64,000 nt of DNA from Echinococcus granulosus (Eukaryota > Platyhelminthes > Cestoda > Cyclophyllidea > Taeniidae): contig NW_020170404.1 of the NCBI RefSeq assembly GCF_000524195.1, positions 717,436 to 781,435 of the forward strand. Direction: 5' to 3'. Positions 14,201 to 26,640 of the stretch are shown one piece after another (position 1 is the first letter of the stretch; each line of letters begins with the position of its first letter). The notes under the pieces are model-generated. The model made no database searches. It was not told the origin of the DNA and saw only the letters and a list, made by a program, of their open reading frames with translations. The translations under genes were made by a program, and so were the position numbers.

Positions 14201-15674
14201 TTTTTGCATATGATCTACCCTCTCAGGAACGTCATTTTTGAAGCGTTCGGCGAAATCGTATGTCACTTTAATGATCACTCGTAAAAGATAAGGCTAGACG
14301 TTAACTAAATTTGTGCAAAATTATTGTTGCGAAGGTCTTTATCGATGTGTCTTTTGATGTCTCTGCCATCCTAATCCACACTTGAACATTTTTGTCTACT
14401 CTGGGGAGTGCAAGTTTGAATAGACTGGCATCTCGCGTCAACGAAGCATTGTTTGATTCTCCGTCTACTACCGCTCTTAAAATGCTTATACGCCTCCGGC
14501 AAAATATTCCTAATTTAAGCACGAATTTCGAGTAAAATATTTTACCCACACCCGAGGTATGAATCTTTAATCCAAATGGCCCTTCCAACAAATTTTCATA
14601 GTGGCATTAGTCAATTTTTAACTCCGACAAGGCGGAAATGCCTATTAATTCTTTAACTTATTTGCGCAGTAGAGAGTGATTCGTTGAATTTTTCTTTTTT
14701 TTTTTGCGGTTTCTGAGCCGCTGAAATGAGTAAATTTTTTTTCGCAAAGGCAGCTTTAGGCTTTGCGTGTATTTCGTGACGATTTAAATACGTAGACCGC
14801 TAATTGTGCTGTAACTTGAAGTTTTAATTCTTGAATTCCGCATACATAAGCGCCGGGAACCGCACAATGGGGGTATTTTAACCGGATTTAATTTTAGGCT
14901 GTAGCAACTTTGGATTGGTCAAGAAAACCCATAAGGTGCAATAATCATGTTTTTCACGCCAGTGGTATGGTGGCATCCGTGGTATCTGCAGTTGTTTCTT
15001 CTCCAGCGTCACAAACCCATGAGAACCTGATTTCCTTGTCTGAGTTTGGGGTCACATGCTCGTGAAATATGCTCGCATCAAGTGGTGATGGCCCATTGCA
15101 CCAAAGCGTGCGTGGCAAACCAATTGGCTGATCTCAAAGCATTAAAAGTGATGCAGTGTTCTTATTCAAACGTTGGTAGCATTTTGCAGATTGGGAGGTG
15201 CAGCATTGCAAGCATTAACTTTATACGGGAAGGATAAAATACCTGGACTGTGACAGTAGATTTGTCCATGAGACCCTGATAGTTACAGTGTTATATTATT
15301 ACCCTAGCAGTTTATTTGTAGATCAATTAGGTTTTTAGCAATTCATGGATGGGGACTTATCTGCCATAATTGCTGCACTTGGGTCTCAAAATTTAAAGAG
15401 AATTTAACATTGTGATTTGTGATTAACTTATATCCATTTAAGATGGCATAAAAGACACCAACGAAAGTCTGTTTCGGGCATTATCCAACGACGAGATTGC
15501 CATCGTGTTGAAGAAGTCAGCTAAGAGCAGATTTATTTCTATTTTACACATTATACGTAGTCTAGTCATATATACAAGTTAGATAGGGCACGTTCACCAA
15601 AATGTGGTCCACATAGGCAGATCTGCAAGCAGTTTACTGGGTTTTATTCATCAGAGAGGTCACGGTAACTCTTT

Positions 15675-15800
15675 GATGATTTGTTTAACACTGCGTTTGA
15701 TTACATGGGTAATTAAGACTCTGCCTTTTGTGCTTCTGCTTAGTGGTATGGCCTCCGAGCCATGTCGGTGGCCTCAGCCCTTTTTTGCGTCAGTAATATA
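15675..15800 (-). repeat. Dispersed repeat family, copy 1 (inverted)
   Basis: Reverse-orientation copy of the interspersed repeat described at 51904-52072. It shares a TTGTTTAACACTGCG block, a TGGTATGGCCTCCGAGCCATG block and a CCTCAGCCCTTTTTTGCG block in the same order and spacing as the complement of the other copies. Strongly diverged. Confidence 0.65.
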
Positions 15801-16211
15801 TTTTCTGTCATGCCACTATGACTTCTCACGACTTCAGGGAAGATAAGGAGCGATACAGTCACCAGTTCCGAAAATTTGCAGAATCGACTTTTGTCGCTTG
15901 GGAAATGAGTAAACACCCAGGCAGGCTAAAATAATCGAGAAGCATGGCAAAGGGATAAATAAGAGGTGTTCCGGTGTAAGGACTACCATTTTATGGGTAA
16001 GTAGCGCAAGTTGTGTGCCATTGATGAAGGAATTAGTTCCTGTATTACAAACGCATGTTATTACATTATTTAAAATAGCCTATTTCCCACAACCTTCCTT
16101 GCATTTGTGGGATGAGGAATTGAAGTATAACACAATACTTAGCCCTATCAAATTAGCAAAAATTCGGTAATTTTGAGATGCCACGTATTGCGAGGTAGGA
16201 CCATAAAACCT

Positions 16212-16320
16212 CAATTGTTTAGCTCTCGGTTTTTGGTAACGGCCCACTGAGGCCTCCGCCATCGTGACGTCGCCAGACAGGCTGTACCAATAGCTACCAC
16301 GCCCTTCTGCACGTTGACAA
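16212..16320 (-). repeat. Dispersed repeat family, copy 2 (inverted)
   Basis: Second inverted copy. On the minus strand it reads CGTGCAGAAGGGCGTGG, then GCCTCAGTGG, then GAGAGCTAAACAA, the same order as in the plus-strand copies. It explains the open frame seen here on the minus strand. Confidence 0.65.
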
Positions 16321-16690
16321 CACACTGTCTACCCAGGTTTCATGCCTTCTTCCGTCTTCATGGATGTCTCGTGGACCTACGGCATTTAAATCTTTTCCGA
16401 ACCACCATTAAAATACCATTTCTTATTACTATATATTGACGTACAAACTGACAATTTTCGGTGAAATATTTACTTGGGAAATTTAATGAACTCAGCCACT
16501 TTAATTGAGACAGTTTCAATTCAACAGTTCACCATTTATTAATCCACTTCAGCTTTACTACCTTTTGAAATCCCTTAATAGTATAGAGGTATGACCTTTC
16601 TTAATTCTGCAAAATTTTGGTGAAATGGAGGTTTCAGAGTAACTGAGTACCAATTAGGCTATGGGACAGCACCATTGCGGATCCCTTTTT

Positions 16691-16716
16691 GCACCGCCAC
16701 CACCAACATCGCCATC
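16691..16716. repeat. Degenerate CAC/CCA trinucleotide repeat
   Basis: Short run of CAC- and ATC-type triplets. On the plus strand it reads as His-rich in one frame, but no gene is supported here. Confidence 0.5.
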
Positions 16717-17924
16717 GTTCGTGTAAGGCACCACCGATACAAACAACTTCTTATTTGGAGTTTTATGCGGTAGGATCGCCTATGAGCGTTGCAGGGCTAA
16801 ATACAAGTAAAAAAATAAAGTGTGAAAAGTTAGTGGGTGTGATAATCACGAATAACAGCTCCTTCCGGGCAATTACTCCAAATTACCAACATAACAAATT
16901 GGAGGTAAAATTAACGATTGGAAGTCCCCCCACATCTGACGCATGAAATTTAAAATGGTTCAAAACGGCAATATGCAAGAAGCACCGCAAGAATTTAGCT
17001 CCATTCCCTAGACTAAGAAGACTTACACTCGCGCTTTTTAGGTTGATTAACAGTTGAGGGTCCCCTCTGGCAGGAGTTTACGAGGAAATATCGATTAATT
17101 ACACAGTGCCAAGTCAGCACGCCGAAAGAGGACCCCCTTCGATGCACAGGCCCCTCCCGCTCATTAGGGAGCCTTAATAGCGAGTACGCCAAGCACCCCC
17201 GAGTCGCTTCAAAGACAGAAATTGACATTACGTTTGGTAAAAAGCGACCCCGTCCGCAAGGGCGGAGGTTACTTCGATGGAGCGAAGGACACACCTAGTG
17301 CACCAACATTCTTCAAGTCCATTAAAACCAACAACCACACCTACTTCGCGATAAATTAGAGCCTAGTAAGCCACCTCCTTCGATCCCAAACAGGCCCGAG
17401 AGAAGCCGAAAACCCTCAAGTTGTGGCAAGTAAAGCCAGGAGCAGTATTTGAGCTCAAAAAATCCCCCTCTGCCCAAAAAGTTCAGGAAAGACCGCCTAG
17501 CGCTTCAACCCTGTTAAGATCAGTGACCCACAATCCACCCCCGCCCCACAAGGAGCAAATACCGAAAAACCAAAGAGGGACAATGGACGTATTCGAATAG
17601 GACTGAGACGAAAGTAAGTAAACAGTGAGAGATTTCGAGCTGCAAAAAAGTAAGAATGAAGACAGCGAGAGAGATACAGAGACGGTGACCGAGATAGTAA
17701 GGTAGAGAGAAAATTAACAACGCCGAGTACGTGTAAAACAGGCAGTTAGTTGGCAAAGAAATGGGGAGTCGGGTGGAGGAGACAACATCATGCTTCCCAC
17801 TTCCTCCTATCACCGATCTTTCGTCACTATCATTAAAAGTGCGTACACAGGTATGCATAATGTATGCAATCAGAAACAAGGTGGATATAAAAGAGAAATA
17901 GGTTGAGGGAGGGGAGCAGCGACT

Positions 17925-17930
17925 TTTAAT
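17925..17930 (-). promoter_or_regulatory. Candidate poly(A) signal for clathrin (ATTAAA)
   Basis: ATTAAA on the minus strand lies about 240 nt beyond the clathrin stop. No AATAAA was seen closer. The hexamer is common by chance, so this is only a suggestion. Confidence 0.25.
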
Positions 17931-18170
17931 AACAGGGGCCCACGCGAGCACTCATGCGGGACAATGGAATGACGTAATGTGATTCAACTTGGTAGAGGTG
18001 ACAGTGGTGGATGTTGCCGGTTCAAACAACAGTGCAACAGCTAGCGCTAAACACACGTGTGGTTGAAGGATAAGAGAAGGGAGGGGTTGGGAGGAAATTA
18101 TGCGTTTCCATGTATGTGCAGAGAGCTGGGAGAGCAGAAGGGGGAAGGGAAGGGGTGTGAAAGGCGGGTA

Positions 18171-21100
18171 TTAGTAGGAGGGTCCATTGGTGGAGTAGAA
18201 ACCACCGGATCCGGCAGCAGGTGGTGGCATCATTCCTGTTCCGTAGGCACCGAGCTGAGGTAAGGCCCCACCTGTCAACATCAATGGCGTATCCGTGTCT
18301 AAAAGCAAGAGAATTGAAAAAAAGAAGATAACGAAACTACTTGGGAGGAGATCCAACAACATGAAACCAAATAGAAACAGGTTTATAACGAAGGGACAAA
18401 CGCTCTAAAACTCACATGGAAGCAGCCTCAGTGTCTGCAGAGGCAGGAAGGGATTTCTGTGCGCTACATCGAAACATAATTAACAACTAACTGGGATATT
18501 GGTCATGCCAGATGAATTACACACGCGTCTGTCTTATTGTGCGGCTAAGGCCTAGCGATCCTCAAGCTATGAAAGTGTTGCTGTAGACGTTTCTGCCCAT
18601 CCTCACATTGCAAAATTCATGAGAACAGGTACTAGACCATATCTATTTCCCAAGGGGTAGCATGGTTTTCCGGGCACTTGAGGAACTCATTGCGTTGGTA
18701 GGTTCTAGCACACAGCGAGCCCTGTGTGCGCGCGGGTCTCATCGACTAAAGCGCGCACACACATACACACACACACACGCACAGATCGTCGGAGGCGAGG
18801 CAGCGAACTAGCATCGCGAATGGCCACCTGCGAGTGCGCCAGTAAGATAGAGGGAAGGGAAGCGACACCTGCATGACGTGCGCGTGTGTGCAGATGTCTA
18901 AGCACGCTCGAGGGGAGGGGGAATTGAGAGCCAATGTACGTGTGCGCGTGCTCTCTCCATGTTTTCTACCACAGACATTCGCCATCCATATGCACAAAGG
19001 AAGGTTACAGACTTACGCAGGACAAGAGGATTCACTGCCTGCTCCTTTTTCTCCTCCTCCTCCGAGCGAGTTCGCTCCGACCTCTCAAGGTGGTCAATCT
19101 GGATGTAAAAGGACAATACTCTGAGATGGGTTTGCCGCAACAACAAAGCTAAACGGAAACAGTCACAAGCGAACCACAGTCAGCACTGTCTGCATCATGC
19201 AGGTGACGCTAGCCCCCCACGCAGAGAGCGAGAAGGTGTATAAACTACTGCCGACAGTGTGTTCCATACACCACCGTGCACTCTACGCGTGACTGTGCAC
19301 AGAGCCGCACAGTTAAGTAAGGCGGATGACAAGTTAGTTTGGAGAGCACACGCATCGCAGGTGAAACTCAGGGAAACTAAACAGACGCAATTGGAAGTAC
19401 GTGAGCAAAAGTGATCACGTATGCTCCTGTGTGCTCTAGAAAATTCTGCGGATTGATCAAACACACCAAGGTAGCCGAAATTGAATGCTTGAGACCATGT
19501 ATGGAAAGGTTTGCTGGGGTGACGCAACACGAACACGTGGGTAAATATCAGACTCTATGGGATTGCACACAGAAGTACCAACGGGTTAATTCATGCTACG
19601 ACAAGGCTAAGAGATATTTCAGACGCGTGGGTGGGTATTACAAGAGCAGAATTAATCGAAAAATGGTACTCGTGGTTCTTACTTTGGCGGTGAGTTCACG
19701 AATGGTTTGGATGAGGAAAGGCATGGCCATATCAGTGAGTCCGTTGCGCCAGGCCAGTTCAAGAACAACGTCGGGCCGAAGTAGATCGTAACACTGGTAG
19801 AGACAGGCGGAGAAACAGTCTGGAAGGTTCTCTGAGAGGAACCAGCGCAAGAGATCCTCTGCCGTCTCGGGATCTCGAGAGTCTGCCGCATACTGCATGG
19901 CGTCCTGTACAGACGGGAAAATATTAGAAAAGAAAAACCTCTCGTTCAAAATTCGTCACAAGAAACACATTTGACCAATAAACGAAAACAGGGAACTAAT
20001 GTCGGCTGCCTAGTCCCATTGGTGATGGCACAAGCATGATTAGAGTGATAAGCCCCATCGAACCTGAAGGGCGAAACTTACACGGTAGAGTTTATCACGC
20101 TTGCAAAGTTCAATACTCTGCACCCATCGATTGTTGCCCTTGTAGAGGAGAGCCGAGAGTCGACGAAACTCGGTCAGTTCGTGCTTCTCAAGGGCCTGAG
20201 CCAATGCAATGTTGTCGAAATTCGAGTGCGCCTCGATCGAATGCCGCAGAGCCTAGGGGGGAATGATGAAAAAAACTGAAGTAACTGCTAACAATTTGCA
20301 GATGACAATCAATAACAAGATGGATCAACTGACCTGATAGTCTTCCTCTTCAATGAGAAGGTTGTTCAAGGCCTCATTGACAGCCTTATTATTGGTACCA
20401 CTCTGTTGAACAATGCAGAGGTAAGGCTTGACGAAGGCGATGTGTCCGACCTTGGTGAAGAAGGCGACGGTACGTGTGTGGTCGAGTCGAGGGATGAGTA
20501 CGGTGAGGAGATCGTTTAGCAGGAGAGGCTTGTAGGTTAAGTAGAACTGAATGGCCTTGTAGTAGAGCTCCAAATTGGCCACCTTAGTAATCATATCTTT
20601 GAAGTGGTTTTCACGCCAAGCCTCCGTAGGATGTGCCATCATCGTCTGCACCGCGTTGTCGTACTCTTCGTAGCGATCGTAGAGGAATACCAGCTCTGCC
20701 CACAAGTGGGCCTGCTCTGCTGCTCTCAGCACCTACAGACAACGCGAAACCAGTCAGTGAATCAGAGATGGTCAACAATGGAATGCTCCATTGACGTCCG
20801 CTTCAATGGCAAATTTAATCGAAGCACCGCAACCGGATTTCCTCGTCGTTTATTATCGTCCGTAGGATATGAAAAGACAAACCTATAGGATTTGATGACA
20901 TATATTTGAAAAGCACTCCATACAATCGTCAACTTAATCACACAGTGACTTTAGTAGCAGCTTTCATATAGGAACCACGCTTGTGAATAGCAGTTCTACG
21001 CAAAAAAACCAGTTCAAGTTCTATAACGTGGAATCAGTAGCAGAAACAGCTATCAGCCCTCAATGTGGTGACTAGAGTGACGAATTGAGGATTGAATGGA

Positions 21101-24100
21101 CGGTCTGGTAGGTACAGGGAAGACGAAAGTGATGCTGGGCAGTAGACGTTAAATGCCAAATTTGGAAGCGCAATTCAACAAAGAATGAAGACAGGATGAC
21201 AAACCTTGGGAATGTTGACTCGAGACCAAAAAAGTTCCAAGTGCTCACGCAGCTTCTCCTGTTTGAACTTGGAGTAGAGAATTGCCAGTTCGGTGAACAT
21301 GCCCATGTGAGCACGCTCCAGTCCAAGAGCAGCCTCAAGGAGGCTGATGAGCTGTTGGAAGTGTCCACGTTGCTGGTAGTAGTTAATAAGCTCCTCCAAC
21401 TCATCGGCGTGCACCACAATATGCAAACCACACATCTGCGCCAGACGAAACTCGTTGTGATCCACACAGGCGAAGCAGACCTCCTTCCACGTGCGTGTTG
21501 AATTGGCCTTCCGTGCGGCCTCCACGGCACCCTGGTACTCGCCCAAATGCACTAGAGTAATGGCTAGACGCGAGTAGTTGCTGACGTTGTTGTACAGCAG
21601 CTTCGCTGCCTCGTACATGTGCTCGTCGAAACACCTATCAGCCACCTATATGAGTACAAAAAGCAATACATGAGCCCCATAACTACATCTTAGTTGCACC
21701 CAGTTTGAATAAAGCCGAACCCGTAAAGGCAGCGGTTAACAGGAAAGGGACCAATTCAACATACCCACATTAGTGTAAAAACAAGAGGGGGAGCAATGCA
21801 TTGCCATAAGCTGAAGGCGTTTACCAACTGGCAAAAAAACCTACTGCCTAAAAATGACCACACAATGATAGTTGGGTTAAAGTTACAATCTAGGAATAAG
21901 GGGTTCAATTTAAGTGAGAAGAGACACAACTACTCACAGTAGTGATATTGGCGTGATTTGATCCGGCGGTGAACTCCTCCAAATCGGAGAGACGTCCAGT
22001 TTTGGCAAAAGCGAAAGCCAATTCTGAGTCAATGGTAGTCTCGCGGGCCTTCTTGCGAGCCATCTGGAGGTAACGTACGAGATCCTCATAGTTATTAGCG
22101 GCAGAGGCGGCACGAATCACCTCGTCGTAGTTGGTGGGATCGCCGGCTTTGATATAAGAGTCAATAGCCTCCTTAATTACGCCCTCGTTCAGTTGTGCCT
22201 TAGCCAACAGGCTCCAGACGACAGGCTCGTTGCAACGCTCCGCGTATTCGTAGGCGCGGTCCAGATTTTGGATGTTGTCAATCAGTACCTAAGATTGAAA
22301 ATCCGAAAAGCAAAAGTCCTTAGCCATATGCGGAAACCTACTATCCCACTTGTAAACTTATTAGTGGGAGAGGGGAAAAAACCGTTGAACAATATGTGCA
22401 CAAATAAAGAAACAGAAATGCACACATTTGTCGAAAAATGGAATAATGATAAGCCCAGTAGCAATAAATACCTGCATAGCCAGATTGTTGACTTCAAACT
22501 TTTTAAAAATGGCAAAAGCCTCCTCATATAGACCGTGGGTGATAGCGATATTGGCCACATCAGGAGCATCGTAATTATCCAACTTGGCAATGTACTCCAT
22601 CACCCGGCTATGATCGGCCTTGATAGCTGTCAAAATTAGCAGATTTTGAAGGTTCCGATGGTCAGAGAACACCGAGTTGTCCAGAACAATCTTCTCTAAC
22701 AGTTCAATCAACTCGTTCGGCATATCGGCAGCCATGAAAGCTTTCACAGCCACAGAGATCTCGTCGGGATCCTGGGTCTCCGAGAGCGCGGTCTGCACCA
22801 CCTGATCGATCAGCTGGCGGCGGAACATGTTGTTCTCACTCAGACACTCTGCCCACAGCTCGGGATCTTTTCTGCGCACGAGGTAGCGAGCCTCGGTCTT
22901 GAAGAGGGAATTCTCGTTACAGACAGCGACCAGCTCCTTGTCACAAAAACCCCGCTCATAGGCCACGCAAGCAAGGCTAGGATCACGCTTCTCGCAGTAC
23001 TTGCCCACCACATAGCTATCATAGTACTGATTTTCGCGTAAAAAGCGTTCGGGGCTGTTGTTGGCGTCAATGTAGATCTTAGCGAGAGCGTTGTGCGTTG
23101 CCGGCTCGACGGAACCCTCGTGAATGCGGGATTCGAGCCAGGGTAGGAGAAGCTTAAGTCGATTGCGCTTTTCCACTTCGGCCACCAGTTCATCCGTGCT
23201 AAATTGGCCTGAAAATAAACAAATGCATGCATACATCAAATACTAATGTAAGGTTAGACGATTTAAATAGAAATTTACAGTCATAGCATTAATGCACTGC
23301 CAAAACACAGGACGTCTTTGGAGCATGGGGCTGCAAATGACGTGTAAGAAAATCCTGGGTTTCCGTAACAAAAAACACAAAACAAAACAGCAGGATAGTG
23401 AGCTTGCTACATGAGCAAAAATGCCAATGGTTTGTTTATGCACTCGATAACACCCAAGGGACTTGACAACAGCATGCTGAAATAATTTATAAGCAGAAGC
23501 TGACACACTATTCTAAGAAAGAAAACAATTCAAGCCTCAGTAATCATAGGCGTCTAAGCAATAGTGTTCCGATGTGTGTTAGAATGCGAAAGAAAGGAGA
23601 ATTTTAATCGGTAGCCACTGTGCAAAACCAGGCGCATAAATTAAACATCGCCAATGTCAAAGGAACCCTGCTGCCGCTTGCAGCCAAATTACAAAAGGAA
23701 AATGACCAAACAAACCTCGGACAACAGCAATCAGCTGTTTGATGACATCATCTGCGCAGTCAACGTCAAGTAAGCCACCTACTACAACAGGCAAACGCGC
23801 TGGGTTGACTTTCTGTACGTAGATTTCGATATATTTTTGCAAATTGTTACGGTACAGATAGAGAACAAGGTCGTGCACAAAGTCGAAACGATCACAAACA
23901 ATTATCAAAGGTAATTGGTCCGTAAGCTTTGCCTCCTGAAACAAAATGAGTCCATAAATAATCCGGCGAAGGGATTGCAGGAAAACGATAAAAAACATGC
24001 CTTGAGGAAATTCTTGACACGCTCAGGATCATAGCAGTTACTTTCACGACAGATTCGCTCGACCTCTTTGACCTGCCCAGTTTTGCAGGCGGCTTGAATG

Positions 24101-26613
24101 TACTTGAAGTGAACCTCAGGGTCCTGCGAAAAGTTGACAATGGAACCGAGGAAGTAGAAGAGACCCTCAAACGACTTAAACGACTCGAAAATTTCAATGA
24201 GCGCATTCGTGCCGAGTTGTTCGTGGTACTTGGTGGCGATCTGAACACAGACTTGCAGATTTTGACGAATATTTGCCTGCAGCATGGCTTTAAGACACTC
24301 CAGCGAGTCATCGACTGAGAGCGAGCCGAAGTACTTCACAAGCCACTCGGGACTGAGGAGATGGGTGTTGACGACGGCGCGTTTTATATCATAGAGATCG
24401 GTGTAATGCTCCAAAGCACGTTGCAAAAGACCCGCCTTTTCACAGAGCTGGGCGATAGCAGCTCGATCGTAATGGGTGAACATTTGATTACCCAAAATAG
24501 CATCAGCAACTTGAGGAGCCGACATCAAATTCATCTCAAGGAGACGGGTTTGAAGATGACCTTCCGAGGGACGATTGTGTTTCAAGGCGTCCAGAAGGAA
24601 GGAGGTACATTGTTGGACAAGACCCTGTTCCATGAAAACATCAACCACTTGTTCGAGATCGACCAAAGGCTCTTGGTCCTGCACAAGCATCTGAGCAAAC
24701 TGCAGGCCTTGGTCGGGATTGATGCGAGTCAGGTTGCGCAGTAGCGAAATGTACTCCGGTGAGTAGTTGACCTTTTTGGAGTAGAGAATAATCTTCTGAA
24801 ACTGACCAGTTTCCGCGAAGCACTGAACAACCTTCGGGGGCACATTTGCACGAAGGTAGACTGACAAAGCCAAGGTGGGATCAGCCTGGCGGAAGGATAC
24901 AGGGAAAAATTGGCATATTCCGATACAACATTAGGGAGAAGAGGGTACCAAGTAAACTTACTTGTTTGACGAGATCGCCCAATTCCTCTGAGCATTCAAG
25001 TTTGTCTTCTTTAAGCCACTTTTCAATGAGATGTTTGCGAGCCTGCTGCAAGACGGGTCGGCAGAGCTCTAGACTCTCATACTTGTTCAGTTGGCCTTGA
25101 TCGATCAGAATACCAAAGTAAAGAAACAGAGGCGATGTTTGACCTGCCGTATTCGGAACCTAGCAGGAAAGGATACGGACCAGCAATAAACACATAAAGA
25201 GACAAATGAAGAGAGAATAAACTAACCTGATGGAACTTCTGAATAGTTTGAGGCGTTCGCAAAATGCCATTTGGTGCACTGGCAGCCACTTTGGCGGCTT
25301 CACTGTACTGACCAGCCTGGAAAAGCGACTCGAACTTTTTGATGAAAAGGTCCTCTGCCCCCGGGAGGCCACATCTAGCGGCAAATCGAAAGGCGAGTGA
25401 CGGGTTGTTCAGTGTCCCCTTTATGTAATTTACGACGTTTTCCTCATCAATGCTCACTGAGAGGACCTAGAAACTAGAGTAGGCAAGCAATCAACGACAA
25501 ACCTGACCCTTGCGGTTAACACCCATGATGCCAGATGTCGCCTCATATGGAACAGTCACGAAGATAGTTTCATTACTGACACGATTCATGTAAATACAGG
25601 TGCCAGATTCAATGTCATAAATGTGAAGATAACCGTTTTTGGTAATGAGGAAAACAACTGCGTACTTTTGCGATGCCTTAAAAAGTAAACCAAAAGAGAT
25701 TAGTTAACCCTACCTGCATGGCCACAGGGAAGTCATTGACCGCTTCCGGCGGGAAATAAACGTCAAGATTCTTTTTCGTGAAGGGTTGGTTGCCCTCGGG
25801 GGGTTGACCCACTTCAATTATGTGAAGGTTGCAAGACTGAACGGTCCTGGCAACAAAGCAGAACAATGTTGTTGGATTGGGCTGCCCCTCGCCTTTATAC
25901 TGCACAAACGCAGCAGCATGACCCTCAATGGGCTGACTGACTTTACGATCAACGCTATAGAGTTGCATCGAGCCAACAACGCGATTGTCCTGGACCGAAA
26001 TACCTATCAAAAGCAACCATTTGCAGCTTTCATCAGTTCGGTAATTGATGATTTGTGCGTTGGCCAGGGAAGAATGGCGGTCAAACATTTTGACGGGGGT
26101 GGAGTTTTCTAAAAATAGGAGCAATACACAAGCATTACATACCTTCAATAGACCAGTGGTAAACAGACCCAGCTGTTACCAGCGCAATGGTGTTGGGATT
26201 AATCCATTTCCAGAAAATGACAGGCTCAGGCATCTTATGCATGTTCATTTTGGTCTTGAGTTCGATATTAAAGATTTGCAGGACATTTCCAGACTTAAGG
26301 GCCATCACTTTACTGACGGGATTCATGATAATGGAATCGGCCGTGATAGGTCTTTTCGTCGGGTTGTTAGGATCATTCATGTCAATGACGACCACATATT
26401 GGTTGTCTCCAACCTTTTCACGAACACAAATGAACTTGTCGGATTCCATAGTCAATGAGTTGAATCCAATGCTAGTGGGCTGTATGCCAACATTCAGAAG
26501 CTAGCAGAAAACAAAGTTACATAGGAGTGTTGTCATATAAACGACCACCAATTAAAACAGTGCAAACGTACTTGCAAATGCTCTTGAAACTTTATAGGCA
26601 TAGGCGAAGCCAT
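18171..26613 (-). CDS. CLTC: Clathrin heavy chain, complete, 16 exons
   Basis: Structural leg of the clathrin triskelion that coats endocytic and Golgi vesicles. Coding exons, 5' to 3' on the minus strand: 26613-26572, 26500-26143, 26108-25714, 25676-25503, 25466-25227, 25159-24962, 24885-24001, 23935-23716, 23208-22472, 22288-21938, 21645-21205, 20732-20334, 20252-20082, 19904-19683, 19098-19017, 18298-18171. All junctions keep frame and give 1680 residues (human 1675). Residues 1-330 form the N-terminal beta-propeller; the clathrin-box groove residues Q89, F91, K96 and K98 have the same numbers as in human. The seven heavy-chain repeats follow without gaps, for example [10 protein letters not shown] near the end. 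The last two exons diverge: an acidic/lysine-rich trimerisation end, then PLMLT (1643-1647) where animals usually have QLMLT, then a short Gly/Pro tail. Intron 7 is GC-AG; introns 2-4 are only 34, 37 and 36 nt. Start chosen by homology ([14 protein letters not shown]). Confidence 0.97.
18755..18784. repeat. (CA)n microsatellite in the last clathrin intron
   Basis: About 30 bases of mostly CA dinucleotides with small interruptions, inside the 718-nt intron 15 (18299-19016) of the clathrin gene. A possible length-polymorphic marker. Confidence 0.85.
23936..24000 (-). other. GC-AG intron 7 of clathrin heavy chain (65 nt)
   Basis: The donor reads AAG|GCATGT and the acceptor TTTCAG. Joining at GC restores the continuous conserved protein ...[18 protein letters not shown].... 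The nearest GT, 4 nt downstream, would break the frame. All other introns in the three genes begin with GT. Confidence 0.9.
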
Positions 26614-26635
26614 TTTTGAACGCAGCGTAGGCCCC

Positions 26636-26640
26636 CTGCT
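26636..26640 (-). promoter_or_regulatory. Candidate 3' splice acceptor just upstream of the clathrin start codon
   Basis: On the minus strand a pyrimidine tract ending TCTTCCAGCAG lies about 25 nt before the clathrin ATG. It could be the acceptor of a 5'UTR intron or a spliced-leader trans-splice site, since flatworms trans-splice a subset of mRNAs. The sequence alone cannot distinguish these. No matching donor was identified upstream. Confidence 0.4.

Larger units (their letters stand above)
5223..18170. other. Gene-poor region downstream of clathrin
   Basis: No recognised coding exon in about 13 kb. The part nearest clathrin (about 17.0-18.17 kb) is richer in GC and purines on the plus strand and probably includes the clathrin 3'UTR. 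Two inverted repeat copies lie at 15.7 and 16.2 kb. Open frames of 60-143 codons occur on both strands but match nothing I know. Confidence 0.6.

Noticed and set aside
16080..16325. 81-codon minus-strand frame
   Set aside because: Largely the inverted dispersed repeat copy at 16212-16320.
17520..17951. 143-codon minus-strand frame
   Set aside because: Lies just past the clathrin stop on the same strand, in likely 3'UTR; Leu/Phe/Ser-rich from pyrimidine-rich sequence, no family recognised, and this length is expected by chance.
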